NCBI GenBank assembly: GCA_938038735.1
Contig: CALHSW010000054.1
Coordinates: 27,261-91,260 of the forward strand
Origin: an uncultured Bacteroidia bacterium
Lineage (GTDB): Bacteria; Bacteroidota; Bacteroidia; Bacteroidales; CAJPTX01
Reading direction: 5' to 3'
DNA: 64,000 bases
Below the pieces are notes generated by a model. The model searched no databases. It was not told the DNA's origin and worked only from the letters and a program-made list of their open reading frames with translations. The position numbers were made by a program, and so were the translations under genes. Positions within the stretch are counted from its first letter, which is position 1, and the number at the start of each line of letters is the position of its first letter. Shown piece by piece: positions 53,801-62,202 of this stretch.

Positions 53801-54517
53801 CGATTTGATACCCCTATATTCAAAGCCATCGATTTCAAAGAGATCATGGTAGAGCGAAAGGCCAGGTATCCCGTAGGTTTCGTGGTTACCGACCAGGGTT
53901 TGGATGGCGAGGTTGGACGAGAGCAATCTGTTTTTTGCGAAATGCACATTTTCGTAATGCTGGGGCATGCCCAAATCCACTTGGTCCCCCACCATGACGG
54001 TCATGGCCACGAGGTCATCAGGGGTAGCGCCTGGGGCTTTTCCCCATTTCTCCATGATGACATCGTGGGCAGCCTGAACGAAGCGGTTGTAGCGATCGTT
54101 ACCCTGTAGCTGGTTGTCCCCCAGCACCAGAAAGCGCAGGTGCCCATCTGCCATGGCCATTTGGCCGGGCATGGGAAGGGTCTTGAAGCTAAACACCTCG
54201 CTAAGCGACTCTTTGCCACCATCGTGCGAAACCACGCGGTAGTAGTACTTGGTGTTGGGCTTTAAATTTTCCAACTTCACCTTGTGGAAATTGTAACTGC
54301 CCGGCACAATGGGTTTATCGCCCTTTGCGCTTAGAGTAAGGGCATCGGCGGCTAGTCCATACTGCACCTCAGAGGTAGGATTTTTCAAATGCGATATCCA
54401 ATTGATACAGATGGAGTTCGGCTCTACCGCCTGGAGGTATGGGTAGAGCTTTTCCTGGGCAAAAAGGCTCGGCATGGAGAGCATCGTCAACAGCCATAGC
54501 AGTACGTGTCGTTTCAT
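50876..54517 (-). CDS. purple-acid-phosphatase-like metallophosphoesterase with T9SS type A signal
   Basis: A 1213-residue secreted protein. Signal peptide (LLWLLTMLSMPSLFAQ), an Fn3-like N-domain (VEPNSICINWISH ... KPNTKYYYRVVSHD), then a calcineurin-like phosphoesterase domain at about residues 130-380 with its metal motifs: VLGDNQ, VGDQVD, GNHETYG, LSHRP and GAHHHNYARG. The GHxH of relatives is here GAHHHN. Several beta domains follow (DNSPWIGLYAGSGSP, TKDWIGIYRKDDD), then two MBG-type domains (KVYDGKPYYENGG, VAYDGMPHSLAVEG), and a type A T9SS domain (CRPNPATDFLII ... GVYILRG). Likely a surface phosphatase. Its first 570 residues closely match the neighbour at 54780-56495. Confidence 0.88.
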   Translation of the reverse strand: MKRHVLLWLLTMLSMPSLFAQEKLYPYLQAVEPNSICINWISHLKNPTSEVQYGLAADALTLSAKGDKPIVPGSYNFHKVKLENLKPNTKYYYRVVSHDGGKESLSEVFSFKTLPMPGQMAMADGHLRFLVLGDNQLQGNDRYNRFVQAAHDVIMEKWGKAPGATPDDLVAMTVMVGDQVDLGMPQHYENVHFAKNRLLSSNLAIQTLVGNHETYGIPGLSLYHDLFEIDGFEYRGIKSGCEDFFARQAGNVLFIGLCSEKTADASDERQEQWLKQILAAAESDPTVDWIISLSHRPYQTEQYIGDIYHWLRQTAVPMMSKLDKYVLHIGAHHHNYARGQLKEAPAYHMISGGTSWDQYWGYGKEENYDDVQKTISQWCFQLIDIDLEKKSFSVESYSIGSVNEWLPNVKVDSFHRIKNQTRPDRPSITNTFDINFPVKLQDIVLKGSEYRSPSSEEYNSTQFQVSKFEDFSVVQYDNYRHFEDLFGMDDDGRKDHTKDLNKDVNIFEAALPAGSIQKGINYARVRYRDRNLNWSEWSEAVPFNVGDGGAEPQAELFLNGNSDLEASVIGVTYSGARIDNSPWIGLYAGSGSPSGTNPAKAWYWAAKDSSQKAEFQKEGAVTFRNLQVKDGSGSKPGVVSACPPGLYRVVLMHYKNSVSPYSVDAETPLFYIGPSPSLRLMTETTDGGYYRVGTELRIELKNAPKAKNDVLHVFRVGDSIHLADQAHNQPKQSFSVKDLHSDADALYCNIANLPEGYYYAAYYVENSQTIIGNVVSFQVGKKFGTIATDKSTYQLNEPIVVTWSNTPGITKDWIGIYRKDDDPNVNSSDESGYSYTYFDGVPYGTKTIGQNELPKVGGEYFAAIFTNDSYTEVTNRAHFTIQDSREVPSITPSATECTYGAPAFVAATASNGKPVTVKSKNSDVVAVDNDDASMLHVRGVGEADIRIAVEGDETYQPVVTTVVFRVTPAPLSVTAKDVTKVYDGKPYYENGGVLYDGFVNGEDESVVLGNVQFLGAAHGAINAGEYGLDLSGLQAFNYAITFRPGMLRITPAPIEGVTLPDITVAYDGMPHSLAVEGTLPQGTTAIYDNNGKVDPGVYTVTANIVGNSNYQPMTLTGTLTITGSKETDPNNGTAPTAVENPELIGCRPNPATDFLIISSSTPDLFTLYNMLGSVVRTFAVEAGETRIDLRGVRSGVYILRGSMGRSVRLIVRD

Positions 54518-54779
54518 CGTTCAGTATAAATTTTATGTGATCCTAGCGTAGTGAGGCAGCGTAAGTTTTTGCTATGCCCCCTCAAGTCGCGAAGATCCAA
54601 GCTATCGGTTAACTTGAGGTGTAGACTCCATGAAATCGCTGTAACCTCAAGCTAAAAAGGGGGTAGATGTATTTTTTCCTGAAAAGAGAATACGAACGGT
54701 TGGCCGATGGCAGCCCGCTACGCAACGTTGCGTCAGCGTGACGAAATCCCTGTGGTAAGATGGCGTACGGATTTATATT

Positions 54780-56495
54780 TTAACGTCCTTTGACAGCATC
54801 GCTAACAGGAGTAACGTTTTTCGCCACGGTGAGCTTTAGCTTCGGCTCTGCGCCGCCGTCCCCGACGTTGAAGCGCACAGCCTCGCTCCACTCCGACCAA
54901 TTGAGGTTACGGTCGCGGTAGCGCACGCGGGCGTAATTCAATCCCCGGTGCACGCTGCCAGTTGGTATAGTAGTCATAAAAATATTTACCCCTTCGTTGA
55001 GATCTTTTGAGTGGTCCCTGCGGTCCGCTTTGCCGAAGAGGTCTTCGTAGTGGCGGTAATTCTCGTATTGCACCTCCGAGAAGTCACTAAATTTTGACAC
55101 TTGAAACTGCGTGGAGTTACATTCTTCATTTGAAGGGGAACTGTACGTTGACCCTTGGATGACCACCTCACTAAGATTGATGGGCCTATCGGTGTCGAAA
55201 CAGCCCACGATATGGGGCTGATTAGGGCGCGCTTTGCCCTTAATGCGATGGAACTCATCAACCTTTACGTTTGGCAACCACTCATATTTACTCCCGATGG
55301 AGTAAGACTCCACGTTGAAGCTCTTATTCTCTAGGTCAATATCAATGAGCTGGAAACACCATTGGGATATGGTTTTCTGCACGTCATCGTAGTTCTCCTC
55401 CTTGCCGGAGCCCCAGTACTGATCCCACGATGTGCCGCCGGAAATCATATGGTACGCAGGGGCCTCCTTGAGCTGCCCGCGGGCGTAGTTATGGTGGTGC
55501 GCCCCGATGTGGAGCACATACTTATCAAGTTTGCTCATCATTGGCACGGCGGTTTGACGCAGCCAGGGATAAATGTCACCTGCGCATTGCTCCGTTTGGT
55601 AGGGGCGGTGGCTCAGCGAGATAATCCAATCCACCGTGGAATCGCTTTCCGCCGCGGCTAAAATCTGCTTGAGCCACTGCTCCTGCTTTTCATCGCTAGC
55701 TCCAGCGGTCTTTTCACTGCATAGCCCGATGAAAAGGACGTTGCCCGCTTGCCGTGCGAAAAAGTCCTCGCTGCCCGATTTGATTCCCCTGTATTCAAAG
55801 CCATCAATTTCAAAGAGGTCATGGTAAAGCGAGAGGCCAGGGCGACCGTAGGTTTCATGGTTCCCTACCAGGGTCTGAATGGCTAGGTTAGACGAGAGCA
55901 ACCGGTTCTTTACGAAATGGACCTTCTCGTAATGCTGGGCCATGCCGACATCCACCTGGTCGCCCACCATGATGGTCATAGCAATGTAATCATCGGGCGA
56001 TGCATTCATGGAGTCGCCCCATTTTGCCATAGTAACGTCATGCGCAGCCCGCACCAATCGATTGTAGCGGTCGTTGCCCAGCAGCTGATTATCCCCCATC
56101 ACAAGGAACCGCAGATGGCCGTCAGCCGTGGCCATGTGGCCGTGCATCGGTAGGGTTTTAAAGCTATATACCTCGCTAAGCGACTCTTTGCCACCATCGT
56201 GCGAAACCACGCGGTAATAGTACTTCGTGTTGGGCGTTAAATTCTCCAGCTTCACCTTGTGGAAATTGAATAGTCTGCCTGGCGTAATGGGTATGCCACC
56301 GTGTGCTCGCATAGTGAGCGAGTCGGCACTGACCCCATACTGGACCTCTGAGGTAGGATTCTTCAAGTGCGATAGCCAATTGATGCAGATGGAGTTGGGC
56401 TCTACCGCCTGCAGGTACGGGTAGAGCCTTTCCTGGGCAAAGAGCGGCGATGCGATAAACAGCGGCAATAACCAGAGTAATGTGAAGTGTTTCAT
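54780..56495 (-). CDS. shorter paralogous metallophosphoesterase without sorting domain
   Basis: A 571-residue secreted protein that parallels the first 570 residues of its neighbour, sharing the Fn3-like domain and all metal motifs (VMGDNQ, VGDQVD, GNHETYG, LSHRP, GAHHHNYARG). It ends soon after the shared NVGDGGAEP segment with an unrelated tail (LTVAKNVTPVSDAVKGR) and lacks the extra beta, MBG and T9SS domains. The start at 56495 gives a proper signal peptide (LLWLLPLFIASPLFAQ); an upstream ATG adds 13 hydrophilic residues. DNA identity in the catalytic part is very high, so the duplication is recent or converted. It would be periplasmic, if active. Confidence 0.85.
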   Translation of the reverse strand: MKHFTLLWLLPLFIASPLFAQERLYPYLQAVEPNSICINWLSHLKNPTSEVQYGVSADSLTMRAHGGIPITPGRLFNFHKVKLENLTPNTKYYYRVVSHDGGKESLSEVYSFKTLPMHGHMATADGHLRFLVMGDNQLLGNDRYNRLVRAAHDVTMAKWGDSMNASPDDYIAMTIMVGDQVDVGMAQHYEKVHFVKNRLLSSNLAIQTLVGNHETYGRPGLSLYHDLFEIDGFEYRGIKSGSEDFFARQAGNVLFIGLCSEKTAGASDEKQEQWLKQILAAAESDSTVDWIISLSHRPYQTEQCAGDIYPWLRQTAVPMMSKLDKYVLHIGAHHHNYARGQLKEAPAYHMISGGTSWDQYWGSGKEENYDDVQKTISQWCFQLIDIDLENKSFNVESYSIGSKYEWLPNVKVDEFHRIKGKARPNQPHIVGCFDTDRPINLSEVVIQGSTYSSPSNEECNSTQFQVSKFSDFSEVQYENYRHYEDLFGKADRRDHSKDLNEGVNIFMTTIPTGSVHRGLNYARVRYRDRNLNWSEWSEAVRFNVGDGGAEPKLKLTVAKNVTPVSDAVKGR

Positions 56496-56792
56496 GGTTC
56501 TATATAAACCTGCTTTGTTCTTCAATGCAGACACACCGCGGTTTGCACTATGCCTTTCTCAGCCGCAAAGGTCCACGTTACAGATTAACTAGTAATGTCA
56601 ATACCATAATTTTGACTTAACCGCGGCAAAAAGTATTTAATTGCGGTGGACGGCGGTCGGTTCCCGCCACACCCTTTGGACAAAAAACGGTGGCGCAAGG
56701 AAGGAACAAAAACAAAAAGAGACGATGGATGTTTTAGGGGCAGGGAGGTGTACGCAGAGACGGGAGCACGTTAGTATTGCAGTTTGTACGAG
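56496..56792. other. intergenic region between divergent phosphatase and DUF89 genes
   Basis: About 300 AT-richer bases with no gene. A near-consensus minus-strand -7 box, GACCTTTG (56566-56573), lies about 70 bases before the shorter phosphatase ATG; the first T of TAnnTTTG is G. No clear plus-strand box for the DUF89 gene. Confidence 0.35.
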
Positions 56793-57740
56793 ATGTATGA
56801 AGAGCGAGAGTCAGGGGTAGCGCAAGGCGCAGCGCAGCGCGGAGATGAAATAGGAGATTTCCGCTGCTTCAGCTGCGTGTGTCGGAACGTGGAGCAGCTG
56901 CTGGAGGCGTACCCGCCCGACAAAAGTGCGCAAAAAGCGGTGATGGCGGACGTGGCACGGCTCTACGCCGAGGGGGGCGTGGACATGGCGCATACGGACT
57001 TCCAGCGGAGCGCCTATGGGATAGTAGCGAAGCATTTTCCCCGCATACTGCCGTTCTGGGAGCATAAGCGGGCAATGAACGACCGGGCGCTGGAGGCGTA
57101 CTCCTTGCTGAAGTCGCACCGCCCCCCGTCCGTAAGTGCCTTTAAGTATGGGCTACGAACGGCGCTGGCGGGGGCTGGCATCGATTTCGAACGGAGCTCC
57201 GTGGCGGAGATTCTGCATGGGGTAGATAGCTTGGCGACCGCGAAGCTGGCGATAGACCATAGCGAGCTGCTGCAAAAGAAGCTCGGCGAAGCGAAGGTAG
57301 TACTCTACCTTGCGAATCGGGCGGGCGAGATTGTGTTCGATCGGTTCTTCATAAAGTCGCTGAGCGGCGTAGAGGTGGGCTACGTGGTGAATTGCCCCTA
57401 CGCAGGCTACGCAGCATCGGGGCAAGACGCCGACTACGTGGATATGCGCAGCGTGGCGAAGGTGGTGGCGAATGGGTGCGAGGCACCGTCATCAATACCG
57501 GTCCGTCTCTCCGCGCGTGCGTGGGAAGCATTCTTAAAGGCCGACGTGATTGTGGCGAAGGGCGCAATGAATTTGGCATCATTCTACACGCTGCATGACC
57601 CCCGACTCTTTGTGCTGATGCGGGTGCCGTGCCAAGCGATAGGGAGTGTGCTAGGCTGCGCCGCGGGGGAGTACGTGGTGGTGAATCCCGAGGCGCGACG
57701 GCAGGAGTTGTCTCGCACGGTAGCTCCACGCAATGAGTAG
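56793..57740 (+). CDS. DUF89 (ARMT1-like) family protein with altered metal-site residues
   Basis: A 315-residue protein of the DUF89 family, whose members are metal-dependent damage-control phosphatases. Family landmarks are the N-terminal CFSCVCRN (usual CxxC), and VVLYLANRAGEIVFD, which corresponds to LYLTDNAGEIVFD in typical members; here the conserved Asp-Asn metal pair is Asn-Arg. The later KGxGN[YF]E loop reads KGAMNLAS, also changed, though the preceding Asp (KADVIVAKG) remains. The protein is otherwise of normal length with no frameshift. The start is the ATG at 56793; a TTG at 56784 is less likely. It stands just before the guaB promoter. Probably inactive as a phosphatase or with changed chemistry. 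Confidence 0.7.
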   Translation: MYEERESGVAQGAAQRGDEIGDFRCFSCVCRNVEQLLEAYPPDKSAQKAVMADVARLYAEGGVDMAHTDFQRSAYGIVAKHFPRILPFWEHKRAMNDRALEAYSLLKSHRPPSVSAFKYGLRTALAGAGIDFERSSVAEILHGVDSLATAKLAIDHSELLQKKLGEAKVVLYLANRAGEIVFDRFFIKSLSGVEVGYVVNCPYAGYAASGQDADYVDMRSVAKVVANGCEAPSSIPVRLSARAWEAFLKADVIVAKGAMNLASFYTLHDPRLFVLMRVPCQAIGSVLGCAAGEYVVVNPEARRQELSRTVAPRNE

Positions 57741-57748
57741 ATTTTTGT

Positions 57749-57756
57749 TACCTTTG
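57749..57756 (+). promoter_or_regulatory. Bacteroidota -7 box for guaB
   Basis: TACCTTTG fits TAnnTTTG, nine bases after the DUF89 stop codon and 83 bases before the guaB ATG. No -33 TTTG at the right distance. It likely drives guaB and the folding-factor genes after it. Confidence 0.55.
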
Positions 57757-57839
57757 CGCAATCGGAATAGCGTAAGACTGCTCCGCGGGCGGCGATGTGC
57801 ACCACGGGGGCTTAGGCAACCAAAAAGAAGGGTTATTAT

Positions 57840-59315
57840 ATGTCATTTGCATCGGATAAGATACTATGTGACGGATTGACGTTTGATGACGTTTTACTTG
57901 TACCAGCGTACTCTGAAGTGCTCCCAAGGGAAGTGGAAGTGCAGTCGCATTTCACGCGCCACATAATGCTTGAGCAACCGATAGTGAGCGCCGCGATGGA
58001 TACGGTAACGGAGAGCGCGATGGCGATTGCCATGGCGCGCGCGGGCGGCATCGGGGTTATCCACAAAAGCATGTCAATAGCGGAGCAAGCGGAGATGGTG
58101 CGCGCCGTGAAACGGGCCGAAAACGGCATGATATACGACCCCGTAACAATAGGCCCCAACGAGACGGTGGGCGATGCGCTTCGTCTCATGGAGCGATTCC
58201 ACATAGGTGGAATTCCTGTGGTAGATGGAGAGAACACGCTGATAGGGATAGTAACCAATCGGGATTTGCGCTTCCAGAACAAGATGAAGCGGCCGATCCA
58301 CGAGGTGATGACGAGCGAGAACTTGGTGACAACGTCAATAAAGTCCAGCCTCACGGACGCGGTGAAAATTCTAGAAGAGCATAAGATAGAGAAGCTGCCC
58401 GTGGTGGACAAGGAGGGAAAGCTACAGGGGCTGTTAACGTACCGAGACATAGCGAAACTCCGTATCAACCCATTGGCGAGCAAGGATAAGAAAGGGCGTT
58501 TGCTGGTAGCGGCTGGCGTTGGGGTGACGAACGACACGCTGGAGCGCGCCGAGGCGTTAATAGAGGCTGAAGTAGATGTGATCGTGATCGACACGGCGCA
58601 TGGGCACAGCCGGGGCGTGGTGGAGAAGCTGAGGGAGGTGCGTAAGGCGTTCCCAGACATTGATATTGTGGTGGGGAACGTGGCGACGGGCGATGGCGCC
58701 GCGATGCTAGTAGATGCGGGAGCCGACGCAGTGAAGGTAGGAATAGGGCCTGGGTCAATATGCACAACGCGCATCATTGCTGGCGTGGGCGTACCCCAGA
58801 TTCAAGCGATATACGACGTGGCGCAGCGGCTGAAAGGGAGCGGGGTGCCGGTGATAGCCGATGGTGGTATACGCTACTCAGGCGACATAGTGAAGGCCAT
58901 TGCGGCGGGGGCGGATTGCATAATGGCGGGATCCCTGCTGGCAGGGTCTGAGGAGTCGCCCGGCGAGACGATACTCTACAACGGCCGCCGCTACAAGTCG
59001 TACCGCGGGATGGGATCCTTAGAGGCGATGCAGCATGGGTCGAAGGACCGCTACTTCCAGGACAAGGAAGAGAACGTGAAGAAGCTCGTGCCGGAGGGCA
59101 TCGCGGCCCGCGTACCGTACGCCGGGACGCTAGCCGAGGTGGTTTACCAGCTAATGGGTGGCCTGCGCGCAGGGATGGGCTACTGCGGGGCTCGCACTAT
59201 AGAAGATTTGAAGCAGGCGAAGTTTGTACGGATAACGAATGCGGGAATGCTAGAAAGCCATCCGCATGATGTGACCATTACGAGCGAGGCGCCGAACTAT
59301 TCACGGCAGGGTTAA
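57840..59315 (+). CDS. guaB: inosine-5'-monophosphate dehydrogenase
   Basis: Catalyses NAD-dependent oxidation of IMP to XMP, the committed step of guanine nucleotide synthesis. The 491-residue protein has the TIM-barrel start (LTFDDVLLVPAYSEVLP, SAAMDTVTES), two CBS domains at about residues 95-210 (HIGGIPVVD, EKLPVVD) and the active loop GPGSICTTR with catalytic Cys308, then ADGGIRYSGDI, YRGMGS and the flap with YAG. Length is normal. It is 27 bases before the first isomerase gene, so it is likely cotranscribed with the envelope-folding cluster, with no obvious functional link. Confidence 0.97.
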   Translation: MSFASDKILCDGLTFDDVLLVPAYSEVLPREVEVQSHFTRHIMLEQPIVSAAMDTVTESAMAIAMARAGGIGVIHKSMSIAEQAEMVRAVKRAENGMIYDPVTIGPNETVGDALRLMERFHIGGIPVVDGENTLIGIVTNRDLRFQNKMKRPIHEVMTSENLVTTSIKSSLTDAVKILEEHKIEKLPVVDKEGKLQGLLTYRDIAKLRINPLASKDKKGRLLVAAGVGVTNDTLERAEALIEAEVDVIVIDTAHGHSRGVVEKLREVRKAFPDIDIVVGNVATGDGAAMLVDAGADAVKVGIGPGSICTTRIIAGVGVPQIQAIYDVAQRLKGSGVPVIADGGIRYSGDIVKAIAAGADCIMAGSLLAGSEESPGETILYNGRRYKSYRGMGSLEAMQHGSKDRYFQDKEENVKKLVPEGIAARVPYAGTLAEVVYQLMGGLRAGMGYCGARTIEDLKQAKFVRITNAGMLESHPHDVTITSEAPNYSRQG

Positions 59316-59342
59316 GCAAAAAGAAACTAAAAAATAGGCGTT

Positions 59343-61325
59343 GTGGCAAACGGAGGTAAACTGCTGCTATGCAGCGTTGCAGCGCTGCTTTTGACTGGGC
59401 GGCTAGCGCAAGCCCAGGATGCGAATCAACCGTTGCTAGTGGTAGGTAGCGACACCACAACGGCGGGCGAGTTTCTCTACTCGTACCGAAAGAACTACGA
59501 GGCGCGGATAGGCGGCGATTCGCTGTCGCTACGTGCTTTTTTGGAGTCGTACGTGGTGTACAGGCTAAAGGTGGCAGACGGAAAACGAATGCAGCTTGAC
59601 ACCATACGCCAATACAGGGAGGAGTACATGCGGTATCGCAACTCCCAGCTAGCCACGCTGATACTAGACAGCGCAACCGTTGAGGAGGGCTACCGCGCCG
59701 CCTACGCGCGCATGCAGCGGGAGGTGGACGCATCGCACATCCTGGTGGCGGTGACACCGGAGCGTAACGATAAAGCTGCACTGGACAAGGCGCAGAAGCT
59801 TCGCAAGAAGCTAATGGCTGGAGAGGATTTTGCCTCGCTGGCTCGCCGGGAGAGCGATGACCCCACGGCCAAGCAGAACGGAGGGCGATTGGGCTACTTC
59901 TCGGCGTTCACTATGGTGGCGCCCTTCGAGGTGGCAGCTTTCTCCACAGCGGAGGGGGAAGTGTCGGAGCCAGTGCGTTCGCAGTTTGGCTACCATCTCA
60001 TTAAGGTGCATGCGGTGCGCCCATCAAAAGGGCGGATGCAGGTGGGGCACGTGCTGGTGCGCATGCCGGGCGGCGTGACGCTAGCACAGCGGGATTCGGT
60101 CAAAGCGACTATAGACCGGGCCTATGCAGAGGCGAAGGCGGGCGTACCTTTTGATACGATAATGCGCCGGTATAGCCCATCGCTTTATGCGTCGAGCGCA
60201 GGGGGGCGTTACCCATGGGTGAGCGCAGGAACAGCACCAACGTGGTTCTACGAGAAAGTGTTTTCGTTGGAACACGATGGGGATGTGTCGGCGCCGTTTG
60301 AGTCGCCACTGGGGTGGCACATGGTGAAGCGTATCACCCACGAAACGGTACCGCCGTATAAAGACGCACGGGAAGAGCTCCGCACGCTAATGCGCCGCTC
60401 GGGACAGGCGGTAGATGACGATGCAGCGTTTGTGAAAGCAGCACGTGGTTTGGTAGGGGCGCAAGTGCATGACAGCGTGGCTGTAGCTTTTGAGCAATGG
60501 CTAGCACAGTCAACGCCCGAAGAGCCGCTACCTCGGTCATTGGCAGCGCAGAGCTTAGGCGAGGTGAATGGGCAGCAACTGATGGTGGAAGAGTTCGACC
60601 ATTGGGCTACAGCTCAGGGCATTGATTTTCGGGGCGCACAGCGCGGAGGCGTGCGGCAGCTGCTGGAACAGTACGTTGATCTGCTATCGGTAGAATGGGC
60701 TTCGCAGCGGGTGGCAGCGTCTGACAAGCGTTACGCATACTTGATACAGGAGTTCCACGATGGTCTATTGCTATTTGACGTAAGCGATAGGAAGGTATGG
60801 GTCGCAGATTTGACGACCGAGGAGGCACTACAAGCGTACTACAATGCGCATAGGAAAGAGTTGCTCTTCGACACGTGCTACACGGTGGAAGAGTATAGCG
60901 CGTCGGACAGCAAGTTCTTGGAAGCTATGGCGAAGAAGTTTCGGGGGGAGGCAAAGCTGAGGCTCTCGAACAGGATTATGAAGAAGCAGGACGTGGTGCG
61001 AAGGGAGATGCGATTGGGGAGCGACCACCCATTGATGTATGGTTATGAAGCGAAGGGGGAGGCGCAGGCGCACCGTGTGGGACGTACGGAGTCCTGGAAG
61101 AAAAAATGTTTAGGACCAGTATCCCGGAATGGCGGAAGCAAGCTGTATCGAGTGGCGGGGGTTGCTACGAGCGTCCCGATGAGCTACGAGGAGAGCAAAC
61201 CGCAGATACGTATGCGCCTCCAGGATGACCGTGAGCGTGCGTGGGTGGAAGGGTTGCGCAAAGAGTTCCACGTGGAGGTGAAGGAGGATGCCTTGCAGTG
61301 GGTTGAAAAGCAATTGGAGAGGTAA
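59343..61325 (+). CDS. periplasmic parvulin-type peptidyl-prolyl isomerase (two parvulin domains)
   Basis: A 660-residue exported foldase. It starts with GTG at 59343, giving a signal peptide (LLLCSVAALLLTGRLAQAQ). After an N-terminal chaperone-like helical part come two parvulin domains: first about 130-225 (VDASHILV ... NGGRLGYFSAFTMVAPFE ... SQFGYHLIKV), second about 230-340 (MQVGHVLVRMPGG ... GGRYPWVSAGTAP ... SPLGWHMVKRI). The remainder (about 345-660) is helical with no clear family. It may assist outer-membrane protein folding; the next two genes are in the same system. Four bases separate it from the next gene. Confidence 0.9.
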   Translation: MANGGKLLLCSVAALLLTGRLAQAQDANQPLLVVGSDTTTAGEFLYSYRKNYEARIGGDSLSLRAFLESYVVYRLKVADGKRMQLDTIRQYREEYMRYRNSQLATLILDSATVEEGYRAAYARMQREVDASHILVAVTPERNDKAALDKAQKLRKKLMAGEDFASLARRESDDPTAKQNGGRLGYFSAFTMVAPFEVAAFSTAEGEVSEPVRSQFGYHLIKVHAVRPSKGRMQVGHVLVRMPGGVTLAQRDSVKATIDRAYAEAKAGVPFDTIMRRYSPSLYASSAGGRYPWVSAGTAPTWFYEKVFSLEHDGDVSAPFESPLGWHMVKRITHETVPPYKDAREELRTLMRRSGQAVDDDAAFVKAARGLVGAQVHDSVAVAFEQWLAQSTPEEPLPRSLAAQSLGEVNGQQLMVEEFDHWATAQGIDFRGAQRGGVRQLLEQYVDLLSVEWASQRVAASDKRYAYLIQEFHDGLLLFDVSDRKVWVADLTTEEALQAYYNAHRKELLFDTCYTVEEYSASDSKFLEAMAKKFRGEAKLRLSNRIMKKQDVVRREMRLGSDHPLMYGYEAKGEAQAHRVGRTESWKKKCLGPVSRNGGSKLYRVAGVATSVPMSYEESKPQIRMRLQDDRERAWVEGLRKEFHVEVKEDALQWVEKQLER

Positions 61326-61329
61326 AGAG

Positions 61330-62187
61330 ATGCGAAAGTGGCGGGAGTTTTGGCCCTTTGCGATGGTTGCCCTGCTGTGCGTTTCGGGATGCGCGAGGCA
61401 GGAAGGGAAGGGAAACGGCACTGTGGTGGCGACGGTTGGGGATGCAAAGCTCACAATAGACATGGTGCCGAAATCTATTTTCTCGTACGGAGGGCAAGAC
61501 TCATTAACTTTGCTCCGAGCCTACGCAGAACGATGGGCAGCGCAACAAGCGATGTATCAGTACGCAGTGAAGTCTTCGCCAGAGAAGCGGGAGGAGATAG
61601 AGCGTTTAGTGGAAGACTATCGACAGACGTTGACAATAGCTGATTACGAGAAGAAAATTGTGCGTAAACAGCTTGATACAGCGGTGCGCAAGCAAGATAT
61701 CGCATCGTTTTATGAAGCCAATCCAACGCATTTCACGCTTCAACGTCCGCTGGTGCGCTGCCTATCCATGGCAGTGCCGCAGGGGAGCGCGCAGCTGAAA
61801 GAGCTACGCGCCATATACGCATTGCGCGAGGATGACGTGGTGGATCGTGTAGAGCAGTTGACGTTTAAGGCTGGGATTAGACCGTCAACGTACCCCGATA
61901 AGTGGCTAACGATAGAGGAGTTGGAAAGGATGCTGGGAGTAGAGATGGCGGGCAATGCGCTAGCGCAACGTCCATCACGCTGGGAGCTTATGCGGGATAG
62001 CATGGTGTACCTTTTGTCGTTTCATGAGTGGAAGGAGTCTGGCACGATAGCCCCGCTGGAGTACGTGTCGAATGAGGTAAGGGCAGTCCTGCTCAATCAG
62101 CGAAGGAAGCGCTTGGTGGACTCGCTAGAGCACTCAATAGTGGAAGCGGGACGTGTGGAAGGGAAAGTGAAGATATTTGCACAATAG
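61330..62187 (+). CDS. lipoprotein related to SurA N-domain, no parvulin domain
   Basis: A 285-residue lipoprotein with signal peptide ending LLCVSGC, so it is probably membrane-anchored in the periplasm. The body is mainly helical and charged (EKREEIERLVEDYRQTL, YEKKIVRKQLDTAV, ASFYEANPTHFTLQRPLVR), similar to the peptide-binding N-domain of SurA/PrsA chaperones, but I see no GH.L or G..G parvulin motifs. It lies four bases after one parvulin gene and 15 before another, a conserved trio layout in this order by my recollection. The start at 61330 is chosen because it gives the signal peptide; an upstream ATG overlaps the previous gene. Function inferred only. Confidence 0.7.
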   Translation: MRKWREFWPFAMVALLCVSGCARQEGKGNGTVVATVGDAKLTIDMVPKSIFSYGGQDSLTLLRAYAERWAAQQAMYQYAVKSSPEKREEIERLVEDYRQTLTIADYEKKIVRKQLDTAVRKQDIASFYEANPTHFTLQRPLVRCLSMAVPQGSAQLKELRAIYALREDDVVDRVEQLTFKAGIRPSTYPDKWLTIEELERMLGVEMAGNALAQRPSRWELMRDSMVYLLSFHEWKESGTIAPLEYVSNEVRAVLLNQRRKRLVDSLEHSIVEAGRVEGKVKIFAQ

Positions 62188-62202
62188 GATAGAAAGAAAT
62201 CA

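Noticed and set aside
54613..54651. CTTGAGGT/ACCTCAAG inverted repeat as terminator of the shorter phosphatase gene
   Set aside because: The 8-bp stem has a 23-base loop and no T-run follows on the minus strand.
54780..56495. Shorter phosphatase as a pseudogene
   Set aside because: The frame is intact, the signal peptide and all metal motifs are kept, and it has a normal stop after its own tail; truncation of non-catalytic domains alone does not make it broken.
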